From Pseudomonadota bacterium (GTDB lineage Bacteria; Pseudomonadota; Gammaproteobacteria; Steroidobacterales; Steroidobacteraceae), in the NCBI GenBank assembly GCA_023423065.1, contig JAFAGC010000077.1, positions 7,519-71,518 of the forward strand: 64,000 nucleotides of DNA. Reading direction: 5' to 3'. The position numbers and the translations under genes were made by a program. Positions 17,348-26,635 of the stretch are shown here, piece by piece. The notes under the pieces were generated by a model, which was given only the letters and a program-made list of their open reading frames with translations, was not told the origin of the DNA and did not search any database. Position 1 is the stretch's first letter. Each line of letters starts with the position of its first letter.

Positions 17348-18328
17348 TCACGCGGCAGGCACATCGATGCCCGCGCTGCGGATGCGGGCGAGCTTGTAGC
17401 GCAGCGTGCGCGGGCTGATCCCGAGCTTCTCGGCGACTTCGCGGCGGCTGCCGCGAGCCGCGCGCAGCGCCTCGAGGATCACGTCGCGCTCGGCGCGCTC
17501 CAGGGTCTGTTGCAGCGCCGGTGCGCCGGCGCCGGCGGTGTCGACCCGCGTCGCCTGCTTCTCGAACAGGATGTGCTGCGCCTCGATGACCGAGCCTTCG
17601 ACCAGCACGAGCGCGCGCTGCAGGAGGTTGTCGAGCTCGCGCACGTTGCCGGGCCACGAATACGTGAGCAGCAGGTGCGCGGCGTCGGCGGACAGCGCGG
17701 GGATGCGCGTGCCGGGGCGCGTGCGCAGCTGTAGCAAATGCGTCGCGAGCGGCAGGATGTCGTCGCGGCGGTCGCGCAGCGGCGCGAGCGCGAGCGGGAA
17801 AACGTTGAGACGGTAATAGAGATCCTCGCGGAAACGGCCGGCGGCGACTTCATTGCGCAGTGTGCGATTGGTGGTCGCGATCACGCGCACGTCGAGCGAC
17901 ACGGGGGCGGTGCCGCCGATACGCTCCACTTCCTTTTCCTGCAGTACGCGCAAGAGCTTGGCCTGCAGCGCGAGCGGCATCTCGGTGATCTCGTCGAGCA
18001 GCAGCGTTCCGCCCTGCGCCTGCTCGAACTTGCCGGCATGCGCGGCATGCGCGCCGGTGAACGAACCTTTCTCGTAGCCGAACAACATGGCTTCGAGCAT
18101 GTTCTCGGGGATCGCCGCGCAGTTGACGGCAACGAACGGCCTGGTGGCGCGCGGACTCGCCCGATGGATGACGCGTGCGAGCACTTCCTTGCCGGTGCCC
18201 GACTCGCCGACGATCAGCACCGAACAGTCGGTACCCGCGACGCGTCGCGCCAGGTCCAGGACCAGCCGCGATGACGCATCGACCGCGACCGGCGGCAACG
18301 TATCGCTCAAATTCGTTTCGGTGCTCAT
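17348..18328 (-). CDS. Sigma-54 activator, FleR/FlrC-like, lacking a receiver domain
   Basis: This 326-residue protein has only two parts: an AAA+ sigma-54 interaction domain (Walker A GESGTGKE 41-48, loop 1 GSFTGA 88-93, Walker B LLLDE about 109-113, R-finger region DLYYRLNVFPL) and a C-terminal Fis-type HTH (SRREVAEKLGISPRTLRYKL). Its place just upstream of fliE matches FleR/FlrC. Those proteins carry an N-terminal phosphorylated receiver of about 120 residues. Here only 24 residues precede the AAA+ domain, and no fleS/flrB kinase gene is adjacent. It is probably controlled by expression rather than phosphorylation (inference). A sigma-54 promoter precedes it at 18374-18389. Confidence 0.87.
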   Translation of the reverse strand: MSTETNLSDTLPPVAVDASSRLVLDLARRVAGTDCSVLIVGESGTGKEVLARVIHRASPRATRPFVAVNCAAIPENMLEAMLFGYEKGSFTGAHAAHAGKFEQAQGGTLLLDEITEMPLALQAKLLRVLQEKEVERIGGTAPVSLDVRVIATTNRTLRNEVAAGRFREDLYYRLNVFPLALAPLRDRRDDILPLATHLLQLRTRPGTRIPALSADAAHLLLTYSWPGNVRELDNLLQRALVLVEGSVIEAQHILFEKQATRVDTAGAGAPALQQTLERAERDVILEALRAARGSRREVAEKLGISPRTLRYKLARIRSAGIDVPAA

Positions 18329-18373
18329 CTCTCAACCCCAACACTTCTGGCCATGGCGGCCACGTGTTGCAGC

Positions 18374-18389
18374 TGCAATTGCCGTGCCC
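18374..18389 (-). promoter_or_regulatory. Sigma-54 promoter for fleR-like/fliE operon
   Basis: On the minus strand the site reads GGGCACGGCAATTGCA. It fits the sigma-54 pattern with one change at the leading T, with GG and GC ten bases apart. The predicted start is near 18363, giving a leader of about 35 bases to the fleR-like ATG at 18328. In the known hierarchy this promoter class is driven by FleQ/FlrA, encoded just upstream at 18654-19811. Confidence 0.78.
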
Positions 18390-18438
18390 GGCCGTTTCGC
18401 GTGAACCCCATCACACGACCGTCGGTTTTCCGACGGGG

Positions 18439-18653
18439 GTGGGGACAGTGGTGCCGGAGTAAAAAGTGGGGATTAGTTAGGGAGCCGGTCGCGCGAGATG
18501 CGCGACTCAGGGTTAACCTTAGCAGGCGCGAGCGCCGCGAAGGAAACGACGGCGAAGCGCCGCCGTCCGCGAATGTGAAGCTGTGGATCTATTGCCGGCC
18601 GAGGACAGCGTCGTCCGCTCTCCCCACTTTTTACACCGGCACCACTATCCCCA

Positions 18654-18654
<1 letters not shown>
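18439..18654. mobile_element. MITE-like element with 34-bp inverted ends
   Basis: Arms at 18439-18472 and 18621-18654 are inverted copies matching at 32 of 34 positions; each outer end reads GTGGGGAYAGTGGTGCCGG. The interior of 148 bp holds no gene and is full of small hairpins, for example GTCGCGC-GAGAT-GCGCGAC and GACGGCG-AAGCGC-CGCCGTC. The right arm ends at the fleQ-like stop codon. Such short elements with paired ends are typical of non-autonomous transposons or REP-type units. No target duplication could be shown. The alternative is a pair of large regulator-binding sites upstream of the fleR-like promoter. Confidence 0.6.
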
Positions 18655-19811
<1,157 letters not shown>

Positions 19812-19927
19812 GACCTCTCCTCTCTCGCGACTATCTTCACTGCATTCGCACGACGAAAGCGTGACGCGCAGTGCAACTTTGCCGCGAGCGCGGAGAGTAC
19901 ACCTAACAAACTTGCGTACGGGAAATT

Positions 19928-19946
19928 CCTGACGTGCGTTGTCAGG
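19928..19946 (-). terminator. Weak hairpin after the PilZ-like gene
   Basis: A six-base stem CCTGAC/GTCAGG with a seven-base loop lies 40 bases beyond the PilZ-like stop, followed on the minus strand by AATTTCC. It may partly end the fliS transcript before the fleQ-like gene. There is no proper T-run, so this is tentative. Confidence 0.2.
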
Positions 19947-19985
19947 GAGAAACCCTTAGTGAATATTCCGCGAAGAACGCGCGGC

Positions 19986-20546
19986 TCACCCGCGTTGACG
20001 CTTGCCGGCAATCTTTCGCCGGTGGCGGCGAAACACGAGCTTCTCTATGTGATCCGCGACCGTTTCGCCGAGCGCGAGGAAACGCACGCGCGTCTCGCCC
20101 GGATCCGCGCCGAGAACGACTTCGGCCGGAAGATTCAGCGGCTGCACGACCAGGTCGCGCAACGTGATCTCGAGGATGCCGAGCGCGCCGATCTCGATCT
20201 TCTCGCCGCTCTTCCACGTGGCGCCCATCGCGTTGAAGCGGATCGGCACCGGCCCCACGCGCGGTTGGCTGGCGGCGAGCAGCTGGCCCGCGAGATCGAG
20301 CAGCAGGTTGAGCTTGAAGTCGAGCCGCATGATGTCGGCCGAGTGAGGGTGTTCGTCGTCGGATTTCTCGGTGCTGCCGTGTTCCTCGAGCGCATCGCAC
20401 GCCTGCAACACGCGCAGGTTGCGCTCGGCGAGATGCTGGGCGGTGATCTCGTTGACCGGTTCGTCCAGGGGACACCAGCGCACCGGAAGCAGGTCCTCGT
20501 AGGCCAGCTTCTCGAACATCACGATCGTGTCGCGGCCTTCGTACAT
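19986..20546 (-). CDS. PilZ-like domain protein of the fliS operon
   Basis: This 186-residue soluble protein has a helical first half with a leucine-rich helix (LDFKLNLLLDLAGQLLAAS) and a beta-rich second half (VPIRFNAMGATWKSGEKIEI, then LNLPAEVV) that fits a PilZ-type barrel. PilZ proteins beside fliS are known in Xanthomonas and Pseudomonas. The c-di-GMP signatures RxxxR and [DN]xSxxG are not obvious, so ligand binding is doubtful. It follows the fliT-like gene by ten bases and should be expressed from the FliA promoter before fliS. The start may instead be Met10. Confidence 0.55.
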   Translation of the reverse strand: MYEGRDTIVMFEKLAYEDLLPVRWCPLDEPVNEITAQHLAERNLRVLQACDALEEHGSTEKSDDEHPHSADIMRLDFKLNLLLDLAGQLLAASQPRVGPVPIRFNAMGATWKSGEKIEIGALGILEITLRDLVVQPLNLPAEVVLGADPGETRVRFLALGETVADHIEKLVFRRHRRKIAGKRQRG

Positions 20547-20556
20547 GGAGCTGATC

Positions 20557-20904
20557 TTACTGGCGCCGCGGCGCCCTGCCCATCATCGCGTAGACGGCCG
20601 CTTCGGATTCGTCCGCGGCCTGCTCGAGCGCGCGGACACAACGGCGCGCCTGCGCGTCGAGCGGCATGCGAGCGAGACCGGAGAGCAGTTCGCGCCGCTC
20701 GCGCAGCACCTCGTCCACCCGCACCCAGCGCTGATCCAGCAGGTGGTGGTTGAGCTCGTGCGTGCAGGAGAGCACGGCGGCGGCCATGCGCCTCCAGTCC
20801 GGCGGCGGCTCGGCGACCGTCCTGTTGCAAACCACGGGCGCGTGAGATCCGCGCACGACCGTGAGTCGCGGCTTGCCGCGTGCAACGAGGCCGGGATGAC
20901 TCAT
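20557..20904 (-). CDS. FliT-like flagellar chaperone (putative)
   Basis: This 115-residue, mostly helical protein has a central segment (AAAVLSCTHELNHHLLDQRWVRVDEVLRERRELLSGL) of the length and character of FliT-type export chaperones. The ATG at 20904 overlaps the fliS stop as ATGA, so the two are coupled. In enterobacteria fliT follows fliS and encodes the FliD chaperone, and the gene order here is the same. I did not find a definite family signature, so the name rests on position, size and helix content. Confidence 0.5.
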   Translation of the reverse strand: MSHPGLVARGKPRLTVVRGSHAPVVCNRTVAEPPPDWRRMAAAVLSCTHELNHHLLDQRWVRVDEVLRERRELLSGLARMPLDAQARRCVRALEQAADESEAAVYAMMGRAPRRQ

Positions 20905-21320
20905 GGGTAGCCCGCCACCTGCGCGCGGCCCTGCGGGGAGATCTGCAACCACGCCGAACGGACTTCGTTCAGCAGCCGGCTGACTTCGTCCAGCGCTTCC
21001 GGCTTGTTGGACACATTCGCCTGCATGAGGCGCGTGCACATGTATTCGTAGAGCGCGTCGAGATTGGCCGAGATCGTGCCGCCCGCCTTCATGTTGAGGC
21101 TGTTGCGCAGCTCGTCGATGATCGCGACCGCGCGATGCAGCAGCTGCGCCGTCTCGGCGCCGCCGCCGTGCGTCATCAGGCCGCGCGCCTGCGCGATGCG
21201 CTCGAGCGCGCCGTCCATGAGCATGACGATGAGACGGTGCGGGTCCGCGGCCTCCATACCCGAATGCACAGACGTGCTGCGGTATGCGGCAAGTTTCGCG
21301 GAATTCGGGGGATAGGCCAT
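20901..21320 (-). CDS. fliS: Flagellin export chaperone FliS
   Basis: This 139-residue four-helix chaperone has the conserved YRSTSVHSGMEAADPHRLIVMLMDGALERIAQARGLM block, and LNMKAGGTISANLDALYEYMCTRLMQAN follows. FliS binds the disordered C-terminus of flagellin and prevents early polymerisation. It heads a small operon with the fliT-like and PilZ-like genes, transcribed from a FliA-type promoter at 21349-21375 that leaves a short leader. Confidence 0.96.
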   Translation of the reverse strand: MAYPPNSAKLAAYRSTSVHSGMEAADPHRLIVMLMDGALERIAQARGLMTHGGGAETAQLLHRAVAIIDELRNSLNMKAGGTISANLDALYEYMCTRLMQANVSNKPEALDEVSRLLNEVRSAWLQISPQGRAQVAGYP

Positions 21321-21348
21321 GACATCTGCTCCAAACTACTCATGGAGC

Positions 21349-21375
21349 TTAACGGCCCGAAAGGCGCGGACTTGA
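21349..21375 (-). promoter_or_regulatory. FliA (sigma-28) promoter for fliS
   Basis: On the minus strand it reads TCAAGTCC-N11-GCCGTTAA, close to the TMAAG/GCCGATAA consensus with exact spacing. It lies in the 102-bp gap between the flgN-like gene and fliS. The start site should fall about 20 bases upstream of the fliS ATG. Confidence 0.8.
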
Positions 21376-21422
21376 GAGTCGCTGCGGCCTTCAGGCAGGC
21401 CCGAAAACGCGGCCGCGCCGTC

Positions 21423-21881
21423 TCAGGCGCGTTCGGTGAGCAGGCGGCCGTTGCCGCGGGTGTCGCCGCTGCCGGGGCCGTAGGCGCGGGTTTCGTCGAC
21501 TCGTTGCAGCCTGGCGCCGACCAATCTGCCGTTGCGGTCGTTCTGTTCGCGGCAGCGGCGGGTGCGGTCACGGTATTCCTGTACCACCGGCCGAAGTATC
21601 CCGGAGGGGTCGCACCAGGTGAGCAGGCCCGGCAATCCGGCCGCATCGCCGGCGCGCCCGGTGGCGCGGACCAGCGCGAGTCTCTCGTCCTCGATGCGCA
21701 GGATGTGGCCGACGCACTGCTGGCGCGATGCGGCCGTTTCGTCGAGGCCTTCCATGTCGCGGGCCTCGAGCAGTGCGTGTTCGCGCACCAGCAGGCTTTC
21801 GAGCGTGGCGAGCTGGGCGTTCTCCTCGGCCATCAGCCGGGCGAGCAGTTCGCGGCAATGAATGGGGTCGCGGGACGTCAT
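21423..21881 (-). CDS. Second FlgN-like export chaperone
   Basis: This 152-residue helical protein is clearly related to the FlgN encoded at 37115-37612. Both share the order LESLLxREHxALxxRD, IEDERxAL, WCDP, RCRxxNDRNGxLVGA and a C-terminal RAYGP. FlgN chaperones bind the hook-filament junction proteins FlgK and FlgL. A second copy beside fliD and fliS may serve FliD or divide the load (inference). It follows fliD by 37 bases and ends before the fliS promoter. Confidence 0.8.
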   Translation of the reverse strand: MTSRDPIHCRELLARLMAEENAQLATLESLLVREHALLEARDMEGLDETAASRQQCVGHILRIEDERLALVRATGRAGDAAGLPGLLTWCDPSGILRPVVQEYRDRTRRCREQNDRNGRLVGARLQRVDETRAYGPGSGDTRGNGRLLTERA

Positions 21882-21918
21882 GAGTCCTGACTACGTTCCG
21901 TGGTGCGCCACGGCCCGA

Positions 21919-23301
21919 TCATCGGTCCTGCTTGTCCCGGGCCAGCCAGCTGTCGAGCGAGTTGGCGGTGGTGTTCAACTGCGCCAGCAAAGTGTCGAGC
22001 GCGTTGAACTGCTTGAAGTAGCGTTGCTCGATCACCTTCATGCGTGCATTCAGCACGTCCTGCTGATCCTTGAGCTCGACGAGCGAATCGGTGATGTTGC
22101 TGCTGCGGGCCGTCAGCTCGCCGGTCGACGAGGTCTTCGTCGTCATGAAGTCGGCGAGCCTGACCGCGACGCCGTTTTCGGACGTGAAGATGTCGCTGAC
22201 CGCGCCAGGGCTGGCGTCCAGCGCCGCCTGGAATCGGACGGCGTCGAGCTTCAGCTTGCCATCGGCCTGCGTGGTGATTCCGAGACTCGCAAGCGTCGTG
22301 TAGTTGCCGCTCACGCCGGACACCGGCGAGGAAATCACGTTGCGCACCTGCGTCTCGATGTTTCGCAACATCGCATCGCCGAGCAGCGGGCCGCCCACTT
22401 CGGTAACGGCGTCATACCGCGTCAGCGACTTGATGGCCCCCGCCAGCGAGTTGTAGGCATCCACGAATTTCTTCGCCGCGTCCTGGATCGCCGCATCGTC
22501 ACGATCGACGGCCAGCGAGACGGTGCTGCCCTCGGCGGTCGGAGCCTTCAGCGTCAGCGTCACGCCCTCGATGGCGTTGCTGACCGTGTTCGAACCGCTG
22601 TGAATTTCGTAGCCCGACACGAACAGGATGGCGTCCTGCGCAGGACTGCGCAGCTCCATGTTGGTCGTGCCGCTTCCGTCCGGATCGTAGACGAGGCTCG
22701 AAAGCCCACCGTCGCCTCCGCTGGTGGTTACGGTCAGGGCGCGCTCCGCGCCGGTGCGCGTGCTCGTCAGCACGAGGTGCGTGCCGTCCACGTCGGTGAG
22801 CAGTGATGCCTGCACGCCGGTGTTGCCTGGGGCCCTGTTGATCGCATCGCGGATGTTCGAAAGGCTGTTGTTGCCCTCGCCCACCTCGATGCTGAATGAA
22901 GATTCGCCCACCGAAATGGTGAGAGTGCCGGTGCCCACGGTGGCGCCCGCGGATGCGAAGGCGTCCGAACCGAGCTGCGCCGCCTTGGCGAGCCGCTGCA
23001 CTTGTACGTCGTAGGAGCCCGCGGCTGCCGCGGCGGTGGCCTTGGCGGTGAATGCCGCGTCGTCGCTCAACGATACGTTGCGCGATTCGAAACTATTGGA
23101 ACTGACCAGCGAGTTCAGGCTGGCCTGGAAACCCGACATGGCGCCCATCAGCGTCGCCATCGCCGAGAATTGTTCGGTCAGCTTGGTTTTCTTGCTGTCG
23201 ATGCGCGTCTGCCCCGCAGAGCGCTCGGCGGCCACCAGCTGCGACACCAGTGAATCGATGTCGAGTCCGGATCCGATGCCTTTTGAGGAAATGGTAGACA
23301 T
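21919..23301 (-). CDS. fliD: Flagellar filament cap FliD
   Basis: This 460-residue protein has the FliD start (ISSKGIGSGLDIDSLVSQLVAAERS), a variable Thr/Ser/Gly-rich middle and the C-terminal coiled region (LVELKDQQDVLNARMKVIEQRYFKQFNALDTLLAQLNTTANSLDSWL). FliD forms the cap under which flagellin subunits fold at the filament tip. It follows flaG by 13 bases and precedes the second flgN-like gene, forming a late flagellar block after fliC. Confidence 0.96.
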   Translation of the reverse strand: MSTISSKGIGSGLDIDSLVSQLVAAERSAGQTRIDSKKTKLTEQFSAMATLMGAMSGFQASLNSLVSSNSFESRNVSLSDDAAFTAKATAAAAAGSYDVQVQRLAKAAQLGSDAFASAGATVGTGTLTISVGESSFSIEVGEGNNSLSNIRDAINRAPGNTGVQASLLTDVDGTHLVLTSTRTGAERALTVTTSGGDGGLSSLVYDPDGSGTTNMELRSPAQDAILFVSGYEIHSGSNTVSNAIEGVTLTLKAPTAEGSTVSLAVDRDDAAIQDAAKKFVDAYNSLAGAIKSLTRYDAVTEVGGPLLGDAMLRNIETQVRNVISSPVSGVSGNYTTLASLGITTQADGKLKLDAVRFQAALDASPGAVSDIFTSENGVAVRLADFMTTKTSSTGELTARSSNITDSLVELKDQQDVLNARMKVIEQRYFKQFNALDTLLAQLNTTANSLDSWLARDKQDR

Positions 23302-23314
23302 GAATCCAAGCTTG

Positions 23315-23659
23315 TCAGGTTGTCACGTTGAGGAATGTGCCGGACCACTCATCCAGAAAGCGCCTCATCTGCAGCGCTTCCGCATTTGGAATCTGGCGAA
23401 TGACTTCGCCGGAGGCGGACTCGCGCACGGTGATCACCATGCTCCTCGTGTCGACATCGACATGGAACTCCAGGTCTCTGCCATTGGAGCGCAGGTAATC
23501 GCGCATCTGCTGGGCGACGGCGGCCATTCTTTGCCGCATCTCGTCTTGGGATGCCGCCTCGGGTGCGGGACGCGGAGCGGACGAGACGGAGCTGCCCGGA
23601 TTCGCAACCGGTTCGGCGGCTGGCGCGCTGGATACAGGACTTACGGCTTGGGTATCCAT
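23315..23659 (-). CDS. flaG: FlaG family protein
   Basis: This 114-residue protein has a Ser/Ala/Pro-rich N-terminus and the FlaG core LEFHVDVDTRSMVITVRESASGEVIRQIPNAEALQMRRFLDEW. FlaG proteins affect filament length in polar flagellates and lie between flagellin and fliD, as here. Its exact role is not settled. It is 13 bases upstream of fliD and probably co-transcribed with it. Confidence 0.93.
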   Translation of the reverse strand: MDTQAVSPVSSAPAAEPVANPGSSVSSAPRPAPEAASQDEMRQRMAAVAQQMRDYLRSNGRDLEFHVDVDTRSMVITVRESASGEVIRQIPNAEALQMRRFLDEWSGTFLNVTT

Positions 23660-23677
23660 GGTTCCTCATCCATTGAA

Positions 23678-23705
23678 GGCGACGGGATCTTCCGATCCCG
23701 CCGCC
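23678..23705 (-). terminator. Hairpin between fliC and flaG
   Basis: Arms GGCGACGGGATC and GATCCCGCCGCC pair with one mismatch around a TTCC loop. It lies 30 bases past the fliC stop. There is no long T-run, so it may act as a partial terminator or a 3'-end stabiliser that sets fliC mRNA above flaG-fliD mRNA. Confidence 0.5.
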
Positions 23706-23734
23706 CTCGTTCACTTCACTGAAGCTGCCGCGTG

Positions 23735-25243
23735 TTAGCGCAGGAGCGACAGCACGTTCTGCGGAGCCGAGTTGGCCTGCGCCACCATCGCCGTACCCGC
23801 CTGCTGCAGGATCTGGGCGCGGGTCAGGGCCGCCGTCTCAGCCGCGAAGTCCGTATCCTGAATACGGCTGCGCGAGGCCGCGAGATTCTCCGAGACAGCC
23901 TGGAGGCTGTTGATCGTCGAATCGAAGCGGTTCTGGATGGCGCCCAGCGTGCTGCGCAGGCTGCTGACCGCAGTCAGCGCCGTGTCCATGCGCAGGATCG
24001 TGTCGTTGGCAGCGCCGACGCTCAGCACGTCGACGTTGGTCAGACCCGTGGTCGACTCGGTCGACGCACCCGCCGTCAGACCCAGGTCGGCCGCGCCCGC
24101 GCCCGTGAGCGTGAACGATTCGCCGGCCGAGATCGTCAGGTTGCCGGAGCCATCGATCGTTCCCGCGGCTCCGACCGACGCGATGCGGTCGAGAAGCGCC
24201 TGGGCACTCGTGTAGCTGCCCGACAGGTCGACCGTGTTGCTGCCGACCGTGAGGGTCAGTGCACCGACCGGCGTACCGGCACCGGGGGCCACAGCGGGCA
24301 CTTCTTCCGTGCCGTTGGTGTGCGCGGCAACGAAGCCGGCCGAGCCGAACGTGCCACCGCTGTCCGCGGTATTGGTCACGGCAATCGTGAAATCGGTGCC
24401 GTCGGTCCTGCTGAACGCCAGGTCGCCCGTCGCGAGGCTACCCGTAACGGTAATACCCTGGGCGGCCAGACCGGAATAGTCCGCAAGCGCGTCGAGGTCG
24501 GCCGCGGTCTGCGTCGAACCACCGCCCGCTTCCGTGTACGTGATGACGTCGATGCCGTCGACGGTCAACGTGAATTCTTCACCGTCCGCCGCGAAAACCG
24601 CATCCGCGAACGCGCCAGAGACGCCCGAGGTGGTGGCCACCGCCGGAACGAGCGGAGTGCCCGCCGTCGGCTGCGTCGCCGCGATCACCGTGTTCACGTT
24701 CACGCCCGTACCGACGGACGAGTGGATGTCGCCGATGTCCGCGTTGCGCACGCTGGTGTCGAGACCGACCGAGATCGTCTCGCCGACGTTCGCGCCGACC
24801 TGGAAGGTCGCGTTGCCGAACGAACCGTCCAGCACCTTGCGGCCGTTGAACGAGGTCTGCGTGGCGATACGGTTCACTTCCGCCAGGCGCTGCTGCACTT
24901 CCTGGTCGAGCGCGGCGCGGTCGCTGTCGCTGTTCGTCGCGTTGGCCGACTGCACGGCCAGTTCGCGAATGCGCTGCAGGTTGTTGGTCACTTCCTGCAG
25001 GGCGCTTTCCGTGGTCTGCGCGAGCGAGATGCCGTCGTTGGCATTACGTACGGCCTGGTTCAGGCCGTTGATCTGCGTGGTCATGCGGCTCGAGATCGCG
25101 AGGCCGGCGGCGTCATCCTTCGCGCTGTTGATGCGCAAGCCCGAAGACAAGCGCTGCAGCGAGGTCGCCAGCTGACTACCGGACGTCGACAGATTGCGCT
25201 GGGCATTCAGCGACATCACGTTGGTGTTGATGACAAGTGCCAT
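23735..25243 (-). CDS. fliC: Flagellin FliC
   Basis: This 502-residue flagellin has conserved D0/D1 ends (MALVINTNVMSLNAQRNLS start, then LQRLSSGLRINSAKDDAAGLAIS and NLQRIRELAVQSANATNSDSDR; end RAQILQQAGTAMVAQANSAPQNVLSLLR). The middle of about 250 residues is Thr/Gly/Ala-rich and variable. The QRIRELAVQ segment matches the conserved D1 helix used in filament packing, so the filament core is normal. A single flagellin gene is present in the window. It has its own FliA promoter at 25342-25368 and a leader of roughly 90 bases. Confidence 0.98.
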   Translation of the reverse strand: MALVINTNVMSLNAQRNLSTSGSQLATSLQRLSSGLRINSAKDDAAGLAISSRMTTQINGLNQAVRNANDGISLAQTTESALQEVTNNLQRIRELAVQSANATNSDSDRAALDQEVQQRLAEVNRIATQTSFNGRKVLDGSFGNATFQVGANVGETISVGLDTSVRNADIGDIHSSVGTGVNVNTVIAATQPTAGTPLVPAVATTSGVSGAFADAVFAADGEEFTLTVDGIDVITYTEAGGGSTQTAADLDALADYSGLAAQGITVTGSLATGDLAFSRTDGTDFTIAVTNTADSGGTFGSAGFVAAHTNGTEEVPAVAPGAGTPVGALTLTVGSNTVDLSGSYTSAQALLDRIASVGAAGTIDGSGNLTISAGESFTLTGAGAADLGLTAGASTESTTGLTNVDVLSVGAANDTILRMDTALTAVSSLRSTLGAIQNRFDSTINSLQAVSENLAASRSRIQDTDFAAETAALTRAQILQQAGTAMVAQANSAPQNVLSLLR

Positions 25244-25341
25244 TTGATTGCTCCTGTAAACCTTTCGTTTCTAACATCCGGTTAAGCCAACCGGCGGGGT
25301 TGCGCTGCGGCGTAAACCTGCCAGTGCGCTGTTCGTGTTGG

Positions 25342-25368
25342 TTAACGGCGACCGAGGTGGGAGCTTGA
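25342..25368 (-). promoter_or_regulatory. FliA (sigma-28) promoter for fliC
   Basis: On the minus strand it reads TCAAGCTC-N11-GCCGTTAA. The -10 element is the same as at fliS, and the TCAAG -35 is the form known from pseudomonads. It sits about 100 bases before the fliC ATG and just downstream of the flgL terminator. Confidence 0.82.
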
Positions 25369-25391
25369 GGGGGTCCGGGTTTCCGGCAGGC

Positions 25392-25421
25392 AAAATGCGC
25401 AGCGGCTCACACCGCTGCGCA
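25392..25421 (-). terminator. Rho-independent terminator after flgL
   Basis: A perfect ten-base stem TGCGCAGCGG/CCGCTGCGCA with a six-base loop lies six bases beyond the flgL stop and is followed on the minus strand by TTTTG. It closes the flgBCDEFGHIJKL transcript and insulates fliC. Confidence 0.82.
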
Positions 25422-25426
25422 ACAAA

Positions 25427-26632
25427 TCAAAGGTAGTCGAATAGCGACAGTTGCGCGAACTTCGAATAGGCGGCCTGGGCGGCCTGCAGACCCGTGTATT
25501 GCTGGCTCAGCTGGCTGATCGCCGAGGCGTAGTCGACGTCGCGGATGCCGGAAATCAACGCCTTCAGGTCGACTTCCTCCGATTCGCGGAAGTCCGCGGC
25601 GGTGTCCAGCGCCTGGAGCCGCGTTCCCACTTCGGCGCGGACGCTGACTACGCGATCGAGCGCGGAGTCGAGGTTCACGAGGGCGGCGCCGATCTGAGTG
25701 CGGAACGCCGCCTCACTACCCGCGATGGCGGCATCCCCTTCGAGGGTGCGCGCCAGCTCGTCGAGCATGGAGAAGATGTCGGTGTTCTGCGCGGGCGTGA
25801 TGCCGAAAGAATCGTTCGCGGCCGGCGCGCCGGTGACGGCCACACTCACGCCCAGGAAACTGATGCTCTGGCCCGAGGTGAAGCCCGTGCCCGACGCGAT
25901 GACCAGCGGCGTCGGCGTGCTGTCGTCGACCACCTGCCAGTCGGTGTCGCTGGTGAATTCCAGCGTGTAGTTACCCGCGACCCAGGCCGAGCGATCGGTC
26001 ACATCGCCCACGCTGATGGTCGCATTGCCGGTGTTGCCCGCCGAAACCGTCGTGCGGAACACGCCGTTGCGCTCAGCAATACCCATGAAGACATCCGGGC
26101 CGGCATGCACGTCGGTCAGCGATTGGGTGCTGCTGATGCGGATCTGCCGCGTCGTGTGGTCACCCTGGTAGATGACGCCGCTCGCACCTTGCGCGAACGG
26201 TCGGGTCGCGGTCGACGTGCCGGCGAACAGGAATTCTCCGCCGGCGTCCTGCCGATTCGCCATCTCCATGAGTGCCGCGAGATTCTGCCGCACCTGGTTG
26301 GCGATCATGTTGCGCTCGGCCTGGCCGAGCGTGGCGTTCGCACCGGCCAGGGTCGAGTCGCGCGCGCTCTGCAGCACCGAGGTGATGTCCGCGAGCGTCT
26401 GTTCCTCGTAGCTCAGGCGAGCCTGGACGATGTTGGAATTGCGTTCGTACTGCGCGTTGTCCGCGAGCTTGCGTTCGAGGCCCGCCACGCGAGTCGCGCC
26501 GATCGGATCCTCCGCGGCGGTCTGGAACTTCTTGCCGGTGGTGATCTGCTGCTGCGTCTTCGAGAGACGCACCTGCTGCTCGAGGATCGCGCTGATGCTG
26601 GTCCGGTGCATTCCGGCGGTGGATAGACGCAT
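25427..26632 (-). CDS. flgL: Hook-filament junction protein FlgL
   Basis: This 401-residue protein has flagellin-like ends: MRLSTAGMHRTSISAILEQQVRLSKTQQQITTGKKFQTAAEDP at the start and QYTGLQAAQAAYSKFAQLSLFDYL at the end. FlgL is HAP3, the second junction ring between hook and filament, exported with FlgN. It follows flgK by three bases and is the last gene of the flgB operon, ahead of a strong terminator. Confidence 0.96.
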   Translation of the reverse strand: MRLSTAGMHRTSISAILEQQVRLSKTQQQITTGKKFQTAAEDPIGATRVAGLERKLADNAQYERNSNIVQARLSYEEQTLADITSVLQSARDSTLAGANATLGQAERNMIANQVRQNLAALMEMANRQDAGGEFLFAGTSTATRPFAQGASGVIYQGDHTTRQIRISSTQSLTDVHAGPDVFMGIAERNGVFRTTVSAGNTGNATISVGDVTDRSAWVAGNYTLEFTSDTDWQVVDDSTPTPLVIASGTGFTSGQSISFLGVSVAVTGAPAANDSFGITPAQNTDIFSMLDELARTLEGDAAIAGSEAAFRTQIGAALVNLDSALDRVVSVRAEVGTRLQALDTAADFRESEEVDLKALISGIRDVDYASAISQLSQQYTGLQAAQAAYSKFAQLSLFDYL

Positions 26633-26635
26633 GAC

